From the NCBI RefSeq assembly GCF_022842145.1, contig NZ_JALHQD010000002.1, positions 186,001-250,000 on the forward strand: a DNA stretch of 64,000 nt, written 5' to 3'. Source of the stretch: Tabrizicola sp. (GTDB lineage: Bacteria > Pseudomonadota > Alphaproteobacteria > Rhodobacterales > Rhodobacteraceae). The notes under the pieces were generated by a model. The model searched no databases. It saw only the letters and a program-made list of their open reading frames with translations, and had not been told where the DNA came from. Each line of letters begins with the position of its first letter. Position 1 is the first letter of the stretch. Shown here piece after piece: positions 8,539 to 17,885 of the stretch. A program made the translations under genes and the position numbers.

Positions 8539-10502
8539 TGCGTCAACTTCAGCGGCGAGACAAGGACGGCGATCTGCTCAAAAGCCGAGTTCAGCTCGCT
8601 GCCGTTGTAGGCGCGGTAGTAGAAGCCGGTACCTGACGACGAGCAATTGCGAACCGGTGCTTCGTTCACGTTGTCACCGAGGACGATGCCGAAGACTTCG
8701 AAGCCGGCGGTTTTCGCGGCCGTGCAGTTCGTATTCAGCAGCCCGTCCATGTAGGCATCGTTCTGCAGGTAGTCGCCGACGAAGTGGTTGTAGACGGTGT
8801 CGTAATTGCTGGTGCCGGTAACGCCCGAGCGGATGTAGAGCTGTTCTACCATCCAGTCGATGCGGACAAAGCGCCACACCTCGCTCCAGTCCAATTGCCG
8901 GACAGTCCCGCTGCCGGTCCAGGTAGGTGCGGCCTGCCAGGACAACGGCGCGCAGGCACCCGTGATCACGGTACCCGTGCCCTGACCTTCTGGATCGCTG
9001 TTACGACGCTGGGCGACCGAGTTCGGTTTCAGGTGTGGGATGAAGTAGTTGCGGGAGACAGTCACGCCATTGGACGTGGTGTCCGCGAGCGACCAGCCGG
9101 AGCAGGTTCTTCCGGTTCCGATAAAGGGACGCGTCCCACCGGTCAGGGCCGCCCCGCCATTGGTAAAGCGGATCGCCAAGTTCCCGTCGGCACCGCGCCA
9201 GATCGGCGAGGGGCCTGACTTGAACGCATCGCGGACGTGCTTGCTGGCCACGTGGTCGCCATCGGTCATGAGGACGATGATCTTGCGGGTTTCGGCATCG
9301 TTGTTGTTCACGGGCCGACCCGCCATCGCGGGCTCGCCACCGCGCAGTGCGCTGTAGATTGGCCGTGCAGTTTCATCCATAAGCGCCGAGCCCCAGCGCA
9401 TGCCGACAGCAATCGAGGTACGACCGCGCGGTTGCAGCAATGCGATCTGGTTTGTCACCGTCGCCGGCACCGTTGTCGGAAGCAGGACCATGTTTCCGGT
9501 CGTTTCGTTCGTCGCAGTGCCGGGGTTGTCGCCGTGGTTGCAGACAACTTCGTTCGAGTTCATGTTCGGCGCGACTGGTGTGGCGCGGCTCAGCGTGACA
9601 GTGCCACCGGCAGTGGTTGTCGTCGTGCTGAAGTTCGGCACGCTTCGTGATGTGTCGGCCACAGCTGCCATCCGGATGGAGGTCGTGCGCGACAGGCCTG
9701 TCTGGCCGAAGGTGGTTTCCGGAATCTCGAAGCAGTTGATGTTCGGGACACCTGCATTGGGGATGGCATCCCAGGTAGAAATGTCGGTGACGGTGAACTG
9801 GTTGCGCAGCGGAACCGGGATGTTCACGTTCGAGGAATATGGCACCATGCCGATCGAGATCAGGTTATTCGGATCTTTCGGGATCGTGTAGTTGCCACCC
9901 GCGTCGCGGTTGAATTTCAGGATGTTGACGAAGTTCGTCGCCGCTGTGCGCAGGGCGGCGATTTTCGTGGTGGTGCCAGAAGCTTCGCCCATCGAGCCGG
10001 TGACGTCGAGCACCAGAAGAACTTCGATCTTCGAGACACCCTGCTGGGCGCCCGAGGCGACAGGCCCCTCGAACCAGGGGTAGTCCATCATGTGCATGAA
10101 GTGGTTGTAGGACCGGACCCTGGCGGTGCCGACGACCCGGCGCGAGCTGTTGGTGGATTCGCCGGTGATGACCGGTGCCGAATAGTCGACCGTCAGTTCG
10201 TCGCCCAGGCCCGCGACATCGAACCAGCTTTGCGCAACGGTCTGCGGCGTCTCGTCGGGCGGGATGACGAGGTTGGCCGCCGACAGCATCGCGCGGTCCA
10301 TCGTTTCCTGCAGCGTGACCCGCCGCCATTCGAAGCGCATCACGTCGACCGCGATCCCGCCGAACAGGATCATCATGACGAACAGCATGACGACGAAAAT
10401 CGTGACCCCACCCTCTTCCTCGGATCGGAAGTCCGAGAACTTGCGGACAACGCGTGCGGATGCAGGTCGATTGGCAGGTTTTCTCAACATTTCACTATCC
10501 AT
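8535..10502 (-). CDS. TadG-like protein with von Willebrand factor A domain
   Basis: About 655 residues. The N-terminal region FRSEEEGGVTIFVVMLFVMMILFGGIAVDVMRFEWRRVTLQETMDRAMLSAANL is the TadE/TadG membrane helix plus Flp-type linker. It is followed by a VWA domain (EVLLVLDVTGSMGEASGTTTKIAAL, MIDAS motif D-x-T-x-S) interrupted by an insertion, with the later VWA strand KIIVLMTDGDH. Such TadG proteins anchor or stabilise Flp pili. Two in-frame ATGs (10502 MDSEMLRK, 10490 MLRK) lack a clear ribosome-binding site, so the start is uncertain; further upstream codons are not needed by the family. First gene of the three-gene minus-strand operon. Confidence 0.8.
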   Translation of the reverse strand: MDSEMLRKPANRPASARVVRKFSDFRSEEEGGVTIFVVMLFVMMILFGGIAVDVMRFEWRRVTLQETMDRAMLSAANLVIPPDETPQTVAQSWFDVAGLGDELTVDYSAPVITGESTNSSRRVVGTARVRSYNHFMHMMDYPWFEGPVASGAQQGVSKIEVLLVLDVTGSMGEASGTTTKIAALRTAATNFVNILKFNRDAGGNYTIPKDPNNLISIGMVPYSSNVNIPVPLRNQFTVTDISTWDAIPNAGVPNINCFEIPETTFGQTGLSRTTSIRMAAVADTSRSVPNFSTTTTTAGGTVTLSRATPVAPNMNSNEVVCNHGDNPGTATNETTGNMVLLPTTVPATVTNQIALLQPRGRTSIAVGMRWGSALMDETARPIYSALRGGEPAMAGRPVNNNDAETRKIIVLMTDGDHVASKHVRDAFKSGPSPIWRGADGNLAIRFTNGGAALTGGTRPFIGTGRTCSGWSLADTTSNGVTVSRNYFIPHLKPNSVAQRRNSDPEGQGTGTVITGACAPLSWQAAPTWTGSGTVRQLDWSEVWRFVRIDWMVEQLYIRSGVTGTSNYDTVYNHFVGDYLQNDAYMDGLLNTNCTAAKTAGFEVFGIVLGDNVNEAPVRNCSSSGTGFYYRAYNGSELNSAFEQIAVLVSPLKLTQ

Positions 10503-10831
10503 CGCAGCAGTGCGCCAGCCGAAATTGCCGGGCATCGATCCGGGATTTAGGCACAGGATCGGGCGGAAGTATGGCATTTTCCGCTGATGCCTGCGTGTGC
10601 TGCCACAATCCGGAAACAATCTGTGGGAATCTGGCCCGTTAAGTTGCAGCCGCGAAAAATTTCAGCGGGCGTTCAGAGTTCATCAACAAAACCTCGGCAA
10701 AATGATTCGGTGCGGCGTCGGAAACGGCCTGTGGCGCCCTGCGCGCTTTCGGGGTTCCCAAGAAGCCGGGTGGACCGTACCGTCCCGGGCGGCGCCAGGC
10801 CCACGGCGCCGCCTGTTCAGGGAGGGACAGA

Positions 10832-12265
10832 ATGGCCGTTTCCGGAGAGCCGAGTTTCCGCGAATCCGTTGATCTCATGTTTAACCGTGCCGCAAAGCTG
10901 ATGGACCTGAGCCCGGGTCTGGAGCAGAAGATCCGCGTCTGCAATTCGACCTATACGGTGCGCTTCGGGGTCCGTCTGCGCGGCAAGATGGAGACCTTCA
11001 CCGGTTATCGGTCGGTCCATTCGGAACATATGGAGCCGGTCAAGGGCGGCATCCGCTATGCGCTGTCGGTCAACCAGGACGAGGTCGAGGCGCTTGCGGC
11101 GCTGATGACCTACAAATGCGCGCTGGTGGAGACTCCGTTCGGGGGCTCGAAAGGCGGATTGTGCATCGACCCGCGCCAATGGGACGAGCATGAGCTGGAG
11201 CAGATCACCCGCCGCTTCGCCTATGAGTTGATCAAGCGCGACCTGATCCATCCGGCCCAGAACGTGCCCGCCCCCGACATGGGGACCGGCGAGCGCGAGA
11301 TGGCCTGGATCGCCGACCAGTACGCGCGGATGAACACGACGGACATCAACGCCAAGGCCTGCGTGACCGGGAAACCTCCGCATGCGGGGGGCATCCAGGG
11401 GCGCGTGGAGGCGACGGGGCGCGGCGTGCAGTACGCCTTGCGCGAGTTCTTCCGGCACCCCGAGGATATCGCCAAGGCCGGGCTGAGCGGAGGACTGGAG
11501 GGCAAGCGGGTCATCGTGCAGGGCTTGGGCAACGTGGGGTATCACGCGGCGAAGTTCCTGTCCGAAGAGGACGGCTGCACCGTCGTCGCGGTGATTGAGC
11601 GCGACGGGGCGCTGCTGGACCCCAAGGGGCTGGACATCGAGGATGTGCGGCAGTGGATGAACCGCCACGACGGGCTGCTTGCCGGCTATCCGAAGGCGAC
11701 CCATGTGGCCGAAGGCTCGGCCGTGCTGGAGGACGCCTGCGACATCCTCATCCCGGCGGCGATGGAAGGGGTGATCAACCTTGGCAACGCCGAGCGGATC
11801 AAGGCGCCTCTGATCATCGAGGCGGCCAACGGCCCGATCACCTATGGCGCGGACGAGGTCCTGCGCCGCAAGGGCTGCGTGATCATCCCGGACATGTACG
11901 CCAATGCCGGGGGGGTGACGGTGTCCTACTTCGAATGGGTGAAGAACCTGAGCCACATCCGCTTTGGCCGGATGCAGCGCCGGGCCGAGGAGGCGCGGTC
12001 GCGGCTTCTGGTCGAGGAGTTGGAGCGGCTCTCCTCGGACCAGGGTCTGGGCTGGTCGCTGGCCGAGGGGTTCAAGGAGAAATTCCTGCAAGGCTCGGAC
12101 GAACTGGCGCTGGTGCGGTCCGGTCTGGATGACACGATGCGCACGGCCTACCAGGCGATGCGCGCGGTCTGGCATTCGCGTCAGGATGTCGAGGACCTGC
12201 GGGTCGCGGCTTACATCGTGTCGATAGATAGGGTGGCCAAGACCTATCGGTCGAAGGGGCTGTAG
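10832..12265 (+). CDS. Glu/Leu/Phe/Val-type amino-acid dehydrogenase (probable glutamate dehydrogenase)
   Basis: 477 residues. It catalyses reversible oxidative deamination of an amino acid, most likely glutamate. The substrate half has PVKGGIRYALSVNQDEVEALAALMTYKCAL and the glycine-rich PFGGSKGGL with catalytic Lys; the NAD(P) half has VIVQGLGNVGYHAAKFL, and IIPDMYANAGGVTVSYFEWVKN is the typical ELFV C-terminal region. Length and motifs fit NAD-type GdhA of alphaproteobacteria. Start ATG at 10832 after GGGAGGGAC. It stands alone in a 200-base upstream gap, facing away from the Tad-like operon. Substrate choice between Glu and other amino acids is inferred only from overall similarity. Confidence 0.88.
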   Translation: MAVSGEPSFRESVDLMFNRAAKLMDLSPGLEQKIRVCNSTYTVRFGVRLRGKMETFTGYRSVHSEHMEPVKGGIRYALSVNQDEVEALAALMTYKCALVETPFGGSKGGLCIDPRQWDEHELEQITRRFAYELIKRDLIHPAQNVPAPDMGTGEREMAWIADQYARMNTTDINAKACVTGKPPHAGGIQGRVEATGRGVQYALREFFRHPEDIAKAGLSGGLEGKRVIVQGLGNVGYHAAKFLSEEDGCTVVAVIERDGALLDPKGLDIEDVRQWMNRHDGLLAGYPKATHVAEGSAVLEDACDILIPAAMEGVINLGNAERIKAPLIIEAANGPITYGADEVLRRKGCVIIPDMYANAGGVTVSYFEWVKNLSHIRFGRMQRRAEEARSRLLVEELERLSSDQGLGWSLAEGFKEKFLQGSDELALVRSGLDDTMRTAYQAMRAVWHSRQDVEDLRVAAYIVSIDRVAKTYRSKGL

Positions 12266-12336
12266 CCGTCCTGACTTGAGGGGGAACGGAAACGGGAGTA
12301 GCCGGTTTGGATAGAGATATTCAAACGGGTTCAACC

Positions 12337-12876
12337 ATGACCACCATCGACCGTGTGACCCTTGACGATTTTGTGGATGACAAACCTTGGCTTCCGGAGG
12401 GTGCGGAAAACGCGGAAGTGCGGATCGAGAACCAGATCGCCGGGGTGGATCTTCGGCGGCTGGAAGAGCGGGCGGACGGGCGCGGCAGCCTGGTGGTGCT
12501 GATGTCGGACCGGTTCGGCGAAAGCTACCGGACGCCGCATGTCTATCTGGTGACGGCGGCCGCGCGGTCGGTCCGGGCCTGGGTCTATCACAAGCTGCAG
12601 TCTGACCGGCTGGCTTTTACCCAGGGCAGGTTGCGCGTGGTGCTGTATGACCTGCGGCCGGACAGCCCAACCTACCAGGTGGTGAACGTGCTGGACGTGG
12701 GCGCGGCCAACAAGGTTCTGCTCACGATTCCGCCCTTCGTGGTCCACGCGGTGCAGAACCTTGGCGACGAGGATGCCTGCTTCGTCAACATGCCGACCCG
12801 GGCCTATGACCCTTCGAACCCCGACAAGTCGCGACTGCCGAAGGATCACCCCGGCATTCCCTACCAGTTCGAATGA
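12337..12876 (+). CDS. RmlC-like sugar epimerase (dTDP-4-dehydrorhamnose 3,5-epimerase family)
   Basis: About 179 residues of the RmlC cupin fold: RVVLYDLRPDSPTYQ, KVLLTIPPFVVHAVQNLGDEDACFVNMPTRAYDPSNPDK, where the IPP-x3-HA segment and the closing YDP/PDKSRLP region are typical of sugar-nucleotide 3,5-epimerases. ATG 12337 is used; an in-frame TTG at 12307 has a better-placed GGGAG (12294-12298) and would add ten residues. It overlaps the glycosyltransferase start by four bases (ATGA), so the two are coupled and probably decorate one glycan. The usual rml partners are not nearby. Confidence 0.7.
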   Translation: MTTIDRVTLDDFVDDKPWLPEGAENAEVRIENQIAGVDLRRLEERADGRGSLVVLMSDRFGESYRTPHVYLVTAAARSVRAWVYHKLQSDRLAFTQGRLRVVLYDLRPDSPTYQVVNVLDVGAANKVLLTIPPFVVHAVQNLGDEDACFVNMPTRAYDPSNPDKSRLPKDHPGIPYQFE

Positions 12877-14132
12877 GCGAGAGCGCCGGGTCGGTTGCCC
12901 CGTTTTTTTCGGTCGTGATGGCCACCCACGGGCGGGGGCGGCATATCCTGCCCTCGATCGTCTCGGTCCTGCGGCAGGACCTGCCCGACTTCGAGCTTCT
13001 CGTCGTTGGGGATGCCTCGACCGACGAGACCGAGGCCGTGGTGGCGTCGGTCGGGGATAGCCGGGTGCGCTGGCTGAACATCACGCCGCGCTGCGGCAGC
13101 CAGAGCGGCCCCAACAACGCCGGCATCGCAGCCGCGCGGGGTGAGGTGATCGCCTATCTGGGGCACGACGACATCTGGGAGCGGGACCATCTGTCGCGCC
13201 TTGCCGCGCTGTACCGATCGGACTGCCCGCCGGATTTCGCGGTGTCGGGGTCGATCTTCCACCTGCCGAACGGGATCCCCGGCAGTCAGGTCATGGGCCT
13301 TTTCGGCGAAGGCGAGGACATCAGCCACTATTTCTTCCCGCCGAGTTCCTTCTCGCATCGCACGTCCGTGACTGCGGCCATCGGTCCGTGGCGGATGCCG
13401 ATGGACTGCCGCGCGCCGGTGGACGAGGACTTTCTGTTGCGCGCCTTGGCCGTGGGGATGACGTTCCGATCCACCGGTGTGGTGACGCTGCACAAGTTTG
13501 CGGCGGGGCATCGTTACCTGAGCTACGTCCGGCAGGAGTCGCATGAGCAGGACGCGATGCTGGTGGATCTGGACGCTCCAGGCCATGCCGAACGAGTTGC
13601 GACCCTGGTCGGGGAAGCGCGGCTTCGGGGCAGTTTCATGGTCAAGGCCAACCGGGACTTCAGCCGTTTCGCGCCGGGCGAACTGGCGCGAAAGAATGCC
13701 GAGCGGAAGGGATTGCGGCAGGTGGTGCCAAAGTCTTTGGGCCGGGGGGTCCTGCTGCGGCATCGGCCAGAGGAAGCGGCGCTGGATTGGCGCCGCAGCC
13801 CGGTCCTGGGGTTCCGTCTGAACGGGGCGAACCCGCGGCCCCGACTGCTGGTTCCGGTGACCGGTAGTCTGGCGCGGCTGCGGTTCACCGCTGCCTGCCG
13901 TGAGGCGGCGGCGCTGGGGCCGATCGCCCTGGAGTGCAACGGCGCGCTGGTGGTCGCGCAGCCAGGTCGGCGCTGGTTCGGACTGATCGCCTGGTTCGCC
14001 CGGTACGACGTCGAGATCGCGCTTCGCCCGGATGGTCCGACGATCCTGGAGTTGCACCTTACGGACGCGCAGCGGTCGATTCGGAAGAAGCGCCGGTTGG
14101 CGGTCGGGCCGCTGCGACTTCGGCCGATCTGA
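12873..14132 (+). CDS. Family 2 glycosyltransferase
   Basis: 419 residues. The N-terminal GT-A domain (about residues 10-240) shows the start FFSVVMATHGRGRHILPSIVSVLRQDLPDFELLVVGDASTDETEAVV and the nucleotide-sugar/metal motif AYLGHDDIWERDHL, followed by a conserved acceptor region with DEDFLLRAL. The last roughly 170 residues form an extra, Arg-rich domain I do not recognise. No membrane helix is seen, so it is probably cytosolic. It is translationally coupled to the epimerase-like gene before it. Its position directly upstream of a TadE/TadG pair suggests, without proof, glycosylation of an envelope structure. Confidence 0.85.
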   Translation: MSESAGSVAPFFSVVMATHGRGRHILPSIVSVLRQDLPDFELLVVGDASTDETEAVVASVGDSRVRWLNITPRCGSQSGPNNAGIAAARGEVIAYLGHDDIWERDHLSRLAALYRSDCPPDFAVSGSIFHLPNGIPGSQVMGLFGEGEDISHYFFPPSSFSHRTSVTAAIGPWRMPMDCRAPVDEDFLLRALAVGMTFRSTGVVTLHKFAAGHRYLSYVRQESHEQDAMLVDLDAPGHAERVATLVGEARLRGSFMVKANRDFSRFAPGELARKNAERKGLRQVVPKSLGRGVLLRHRPEEAALDWRRSPVLGFRLNGANPRPRLLVPVTGSLARLRFTAACREAAALGPIALECNGALVVAQPGRRWFGLIAWFARYDVEIALRPDGPTILELHLTDAQRSIRKKRRLAVGPLRLRPI

Positions 14133-14322
14133 TGAACTTCCGGGCATCCGGCCGCGCCGCGCCTGCCCGGACCGACCTGAAGCATGGCCGTCGCCACCTT
14201 TCAGACACATTTTTAGCGTGTTCCCGCCATCCGTTTATTTTGGGTTAATGTTGCCTGAGATATTCAGATCCTTGGTTGTGTTGGAATTCCAACGACATAA
14301 ACATTGATCGGGGTGAGACGCC

Positions 14323-14751
14323 ATGACGATTGCGGCGGACAGCAAGTGCGGGAGATTCAAGACATTTTTGCGGCAGGAGGAGGGGAGCTCGTCCATCGAG
14401 TTCGTCCTTTGGATGCCCATCGTCGTGATGATTCTTCTGCTGATCGTTGATGCAAGCATGCTGTTCATGAGCCGCACCCATGCGATCCGCGTGCTGCAGG
14501 ACACCAACCGGCTTTATTCGGTTGGGCAGTTCACCGGCACAGCGGCCGAACGCATCACCAAGGCCCAGACCTACGCGCTGAACCGACTGCAGGGTCTGTC
14601 CCCCAGCGCCACGATCACCACGACCGAGACGAACCGCGTTGTGCGGACCCGGGCGACGATGGAGACCGCGGAGATTGCCCAGATCGGTTTCCTCGGTCTG
14701 ATGATCGACACCGAGATGGTGGTGGCCGCAGAACATAGAGTGGAGTTCTGA
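14323..14751 (+). CDS. TadE-like pseudopilin
   Basis: 142 residues. The N-terminus FLRQEEGSSSIEFVLWMPIVVMILLLIVDASMLFM is a clear TadE signature (Gly, short linker, Glu, hydrophobic helix). The periplasmic part, around RTHAIRVLQDTNRLYSVG, is short. One base separates it from the TadG-like gene that follows, so the two are coexpressed. Divergent in sequence from the TadE-like genes at 7364-8538, so this is not a recent duplication. Confidence 0.82.
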   Translation: MTIAADSKCGRFKTFLRQEEGSSSIEFVLWMPIVVMILLLIVDASMLFMSRTHAIRVLQDTNRLYSVGQFTGTAAERITKAQTYALNRLQGLSPSATITTTETNRVVRTRATMETAEIAQIGFLGLMIDTEMVVAAEHRVEF

Positions 14752-14752
14752 C

Positions 14753-16165
14753 ATGCAGCGATTTCCTGCAATCAAGTCGTTTGTCACCTCGGAAGACGGA
14801 GGGATGACGGCGGGCGGACTGATCTTCACGATGATCTCGCTTGCGGTCGGTGGTATTGCCGTCGACGTCTCGAACGCGATCACCCAGCGCACGCACTTGC
14901 AGCTGACGGCCGACGCGGCAGCCCACGAAGCACTTTATGTCCGGAACTACACCCTGACCGCCACGCCGGAGGAGGCCAAGGCTTCAGCCCTGGCCCTTGG
15001 CCAGACCAACATGCCCTCGAGTGTCTTCGGCCCGGTGCTGACGACCCAAGACATCGAGTTCGGCATCTGGGACCGCGACACGCGCACCTTTACCCCGGAC
15101 GAGACATCGCGCTCGGCGGTTCGGGTCTGGACCCACCGGGACGAGGCCGGCGATAATGAGGTGACGACCTATCTGCTCAAGTTCGCAGGCTTCGACGCCT
15201 TCAGTGTCCGCACCGCATCGATCTTCGAGACCTATGTGCCCGACTGCCTGCGCGAGGGTTTCGTCGCCGAAGAGATGGTCGATATCCAGAGCAACAACAG
15301 CTATTTCGACGGCTTCTGCATCCACTCGAATGATGTGGTCTCGATCAACAGCAACAACTATTTCGAAGAAGGCACGGTCGTCTCGATGCCCGACGCGACG
15401 CGGCTGGACATGCCCGCCTCGGGTGCGACGTCGAACGAGGGGCTGACCGAGGCCTTGCGCTACGGTGCCATGCAGATCCGGCTGATCAACGCCCTGCGCC
15501 AGGTTCCGGCGACGCCCTATGCGACCGGCACCGCGGCGATGTGGAACTATATCCAGCTGGCGACGCGTGACGGGCAGCTGGACTATCTGACCGCCGCCCC
15601 GCGGAACATCACGATCATCAACGGGCGCCCGGCTCCTTCAAGCGCAAGCGCCGATACTGTCCAGGCGGGCCGCAACCTCCTGGATCGCAATGACGCGCTG
15701 GCGCTGCGTCCAAACGCGGTGAACTATGTCTTCTGCTCCAGCAGCAGCACCCAACTGCAGGTCGACCAGGTGCTGACCAACATGGTGATGATCACCAACT
15801 GCCAGATAAGCTTTGGCTCCGGCGGGGCCCTGGAGAACGGGTTGATCGCCACCCTTCATACTGGCGCAAGCTCGATCGGCGGGGCGTCGGACACCCGCAT
15901 CGGTGTGGTCGACGATTGTGCGGCAGGCGGCGGGGCGCAGCTGATCTCGCTTGGCGGGATGCGGTTTGCCTCGGGCGTGGCCATCCACGGCGGGCAGCTG
16001 ATTGCACTGGGAGAAATTCTGTTCGCGGCCAATGGCGAGGGGTTGCGCGGCACCTCGATCATCTCGGGCGACACCGTGTCGGGGACCTCCAATATGGAGA
16101 TGGGCCTGTGCGGGTCGGGCATGGATGGCAACCTCTCGCTCGACTACTTCCGGATGGTGCAGTAG
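14753..16165 (+). CDS. TadG-like pilus-associated protein
   Basis: 470 residues. One N-terminal membrane helix (GGMTAGGLIFTMISLAVGGIAVDVSNAITQRTHLQLTADAAAHEALYV) carries the TadG 'putative Flp pilus-assembly' signature. The large secreted remainder has alternating Asn/Ser/Gly-rich stretches (VDIQSNNSYFDGF, VVSINSNNYFEEG, GVAIHGGQLIALGEILFAANGEG) that look like short repeated beta turns, perhaps a beta-helix. Unlike the protein at 8535 I see no VWA MIDAS motif. It follows the TadE-like gene directly. Confidence 0.78.
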   Translation: MQRFPAIKSFVTSEDGGMTAGGLIFTMISLAVGGIAVDVSNAITQRTHLQLTADAAAHEALYVRNYTLTATPEEAKASALALGQTNMPSSVFGPVLTTQDIEFGIWDRDTRTFTPDETSRSAVRVWTHRDEAGDNEVTTYLLKFAGFDAFSVRTASIFETYVPDCLREGFVAEEMVDIQSNNSYFDGFCIHSNDVVSINSNNYFEEGTVVSMPDATRLDMPASGATSNEGLTEALRYGAMQIRLINALRQVPATPYATGTAAMWNYIQLATRDGQLDYLTAAPRNITIINGRPAPSSASADTVQAGRNLLDRNDALALRPNAVNYVFCSSSSTQLQVDQVLTNMVMITNCQISFGSGGALENGLIATLHTGASSIGGASDTRIGVVDDCAAGGGAQLISLGGMRFASGVAIHGGQLIALGEILFAANGEGLRGTSIISGDTVSGTSNMEMGLCGSGMDGNLSLDYFRMVQ

Positions 16166-16276
16166 ACCGGCGCCCGTTTGCGACGCAGTTTGTCGCGGCG
16201 GGTGCAGGAAATCGGCGCGCAGTCTTGAATATGCCGCCCAGAGCCGGTCTTATGTCCGGGTCTGGGGAGTATATCG

Positions 16277-17527
16277 ATGCGCTATTCCGGCCTGAAGGTC
16301 ATCACCGAGGGATTGTTCGGCAACAAGGGCTGGACCCCGGCCTGGCGCGATCCGGCGCCGAAGGCCGAGTATGACGTCATCATCATCGGTGGCGGCGGGC
16401 ACGGGCTTTCGACGGCCTATTACCTGGCGAAGAACCACGGGATCACCAATATCGCGGTGCTGGAAAAGGGCTACCTCGGCTCGGGCAACATCGGGCGGAA
16501 CACGACCATCGTGCGGGCGAACTACTTCCTGCCGGGCAACAGCGAGTTCTATAGCCATTCGATGAAGCTGTGGGAGGGGTTGGAGTCCGACCTGAACTAC
16601 AACGTGATGCACTCGCAGCGCGGGCTGATCAACCTCTTCCACTCCGACGGGCAGCGCGATGCCTTCGTGCGGCGCGGGAATGCGATGATCAACCAGGGCG
16701 ATGACGCGATCCTGCTGGACCGGGACGGGGTACGGGAGCATCTGCCGTACCTGGACTTCGACAACACGCGGTTCCCGATCTATGGCGGCTTGCTGCATCC
16801 GCGCGGCGGCTCGGCGCGGCACGATGCAGTGGCCTGGGGCTATGCGCGGGGAGCGGACCAGAGGGGCGTGGACCTGATTCAGAACTGCGAGGTCAACGGG
16901 ATCGACATCGAGAACGGCGTGGTCCGTGGGGTGCAGACCACTCGGGGCGCGATCCGGGCGAAGAAAGTCGGGATCGTGGTGGCGGGGCGGTCGTCTCAGG
17001 TCGCGGCGATGGCGGGGATGAGGTTGCCGATTGAAAGCCACGTTCTGCAGGCCTTCGTGACCGAAGGTCTGAAGCCGGTGATCAACCACGTGATCAGCTT
17101 CGGGATGGGGCACTTCTATATCAGCCAGTCCGACAAGGGCGGCTTGGTCTTCGGGGGCGACCTTGATTTCTACGCCTCCTATGCGTCGCGGGGGAACCTG
17201 CCGATGGTCGAGCATGTGATGGAAGCGGGCATGACCCTGATGCCGATGATTGGCCGCGCGAAGGTGCTGCGCAGCTGGGGCGGGATCATGGACATGTCGC
17301 CGGATGGCTCGCCGGTGATCGACAAGACGCATGTGGATGGCTTGTTCATCGACTGCGGATGGAACTACGGGGGGTTCAAGGCCGTGCCAGCCTCGGGCTG
17401 GTGCATGGCGCATCTGATGGCGACCGGAGAGCCGCACGAGGTGGCTGCCAAGTTCCGGCTGGACCGCTTTGCGACGGGGCATCTTCTGGACGAAGAAGGC
17501 ACCGGCAGCCAGCACAACCTGCATTGA
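16277..17527 (+). CDS. soxB: Sarcosine oxidase beta subunit
   Basis: 416 residues, the usual SoxB length. The FAD-binding motif VIIIGGGGHGLSTAYYLAKNHG lies at about residues 34-55, and the C-terminal GGIMDMSPDGSPVIDKTHVDGLFIDCGWNYGGFKAVPASG is typical of DadA-fold oxidases. In heterotetrameric cytosolic sarcosine oxidase, the beta subunit binds FAD and covalent FMN and oxidises sarcosine to glycine; electrons reach oxygen through FMN. First of soxBDAG in the standard order; soxD starts 94 bases later. Confidence 0.96.
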   Translation: MRYSGLKVITEGLFGNKGWTPAWRDPAPKAEYDVIIIGGGGHGLSTAYYLAKNHGITNIAVLEKGYLGSGNIGRNTTIVRANYFLPGNSEFYSHSMKLWEGLESDLNYNVMHSQRGLINLFHSDGQRDAFVRRGNAMINQGDDAILLDRDGVREHLPYLDFDNTRFPIYGGLLHPRGGSARHDAVAWGYARGADQRGVDLIQNCEVNGIDIENGVVRGVQTTRGAIRAKKVGIVVAGRSSQVAAMAGMRLPIESHVLQAFVTEGLKPVINHVISFGMGHFYISQSDKGGLVFGGDLDFYASYASRGNLPMVEHVMEAGMTLMPMIGRAKVLRSWGGIMDMSPDGSPVIDKTHVDGLFIDCGWNYGGFKAVPASGWCMAHLMATGEPHEVAAKFRLDRFATGHLLDEEGTGSQHNLH

Positions 17528-17574
17528 GGAGGCACATGATGATTGACCTCCAGCGCCTTGCGCCACCTGCGGGA

Positions 17575-17606
17575 GCCTCCGGCGGGGATGTTTTTGGACA
17601 GATGAA
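17575..17606. repeat. Intergenic repeat, copy 1
   Basis: Begins GCCTCCGGCGGGGATGTTTT and ends in ACAGATGAA. A second copy at 22754-22786 starts GCCTCCGGCGGGGATATTT and also ends AGATGAA. Both follow a plus-strand gene. This looks like the short CCTCCGGCGGGGATATTT element scattered between genes in many Rhodobacterales genomes (from general knowledge of these genomes). Confidence 0.6.
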
Positions 17607-17621
17607 ATCGGGGGTTTTTCA

Positions 17622-17885
17622 ATGCGCCTGACATGCCCCCTTTGCGGAGACCGGGACCGGCGGGAGTTCTACTATTACGGGGCGGAGGATTATCTGCACC
17701 GACCGGCGGAGGGTGCGCCTTTGGCCGACTTGGACAACTATCTGCACCTGCGGGACAATCCGGCGGGGGTGACGAAGGACCTCTGGTATCACGAGGCGGG
17801 GTGTTCGCAGTGGCTGCTGGTCACGCGGAACACGGTCACGCATGAGATATCGGGCGTCGAATTGGTAGCGGGGCGGAAGGCATGA
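17622..17885 (+). CDS. soxD: Sarcosine oxidase delta subunit
   Basis: 87 residues, the usual SoxD size. N-terminal CPLCGDRD, a downstream His (WYHEAGC) and Cys form the zinc site characteristic of this subunit, and the DYLHRP and NPAGVTKDLWYHEAGCSQWL segments are family-typical. The zinc-binding subunit stabilises the alpha-beta-gamma-delta complex. It overlaps soxA by ATGA. Confidence 0.95.
   Translation: MRLTCPLCGDRDRREFYYYGAEDYLHRPAEGAPLADLDNYLHLRDNPAGVTKDLWYHEAGCSQWLLVTRNTVTHEISGVELVAGRKA

Noticed and set aside
10817-12334. A 505-residue minus-strand frame across the dehydrogenase
   Set aside because: Antisense shadow; the plus strand shows full ELFV dehydrogenase motifs.
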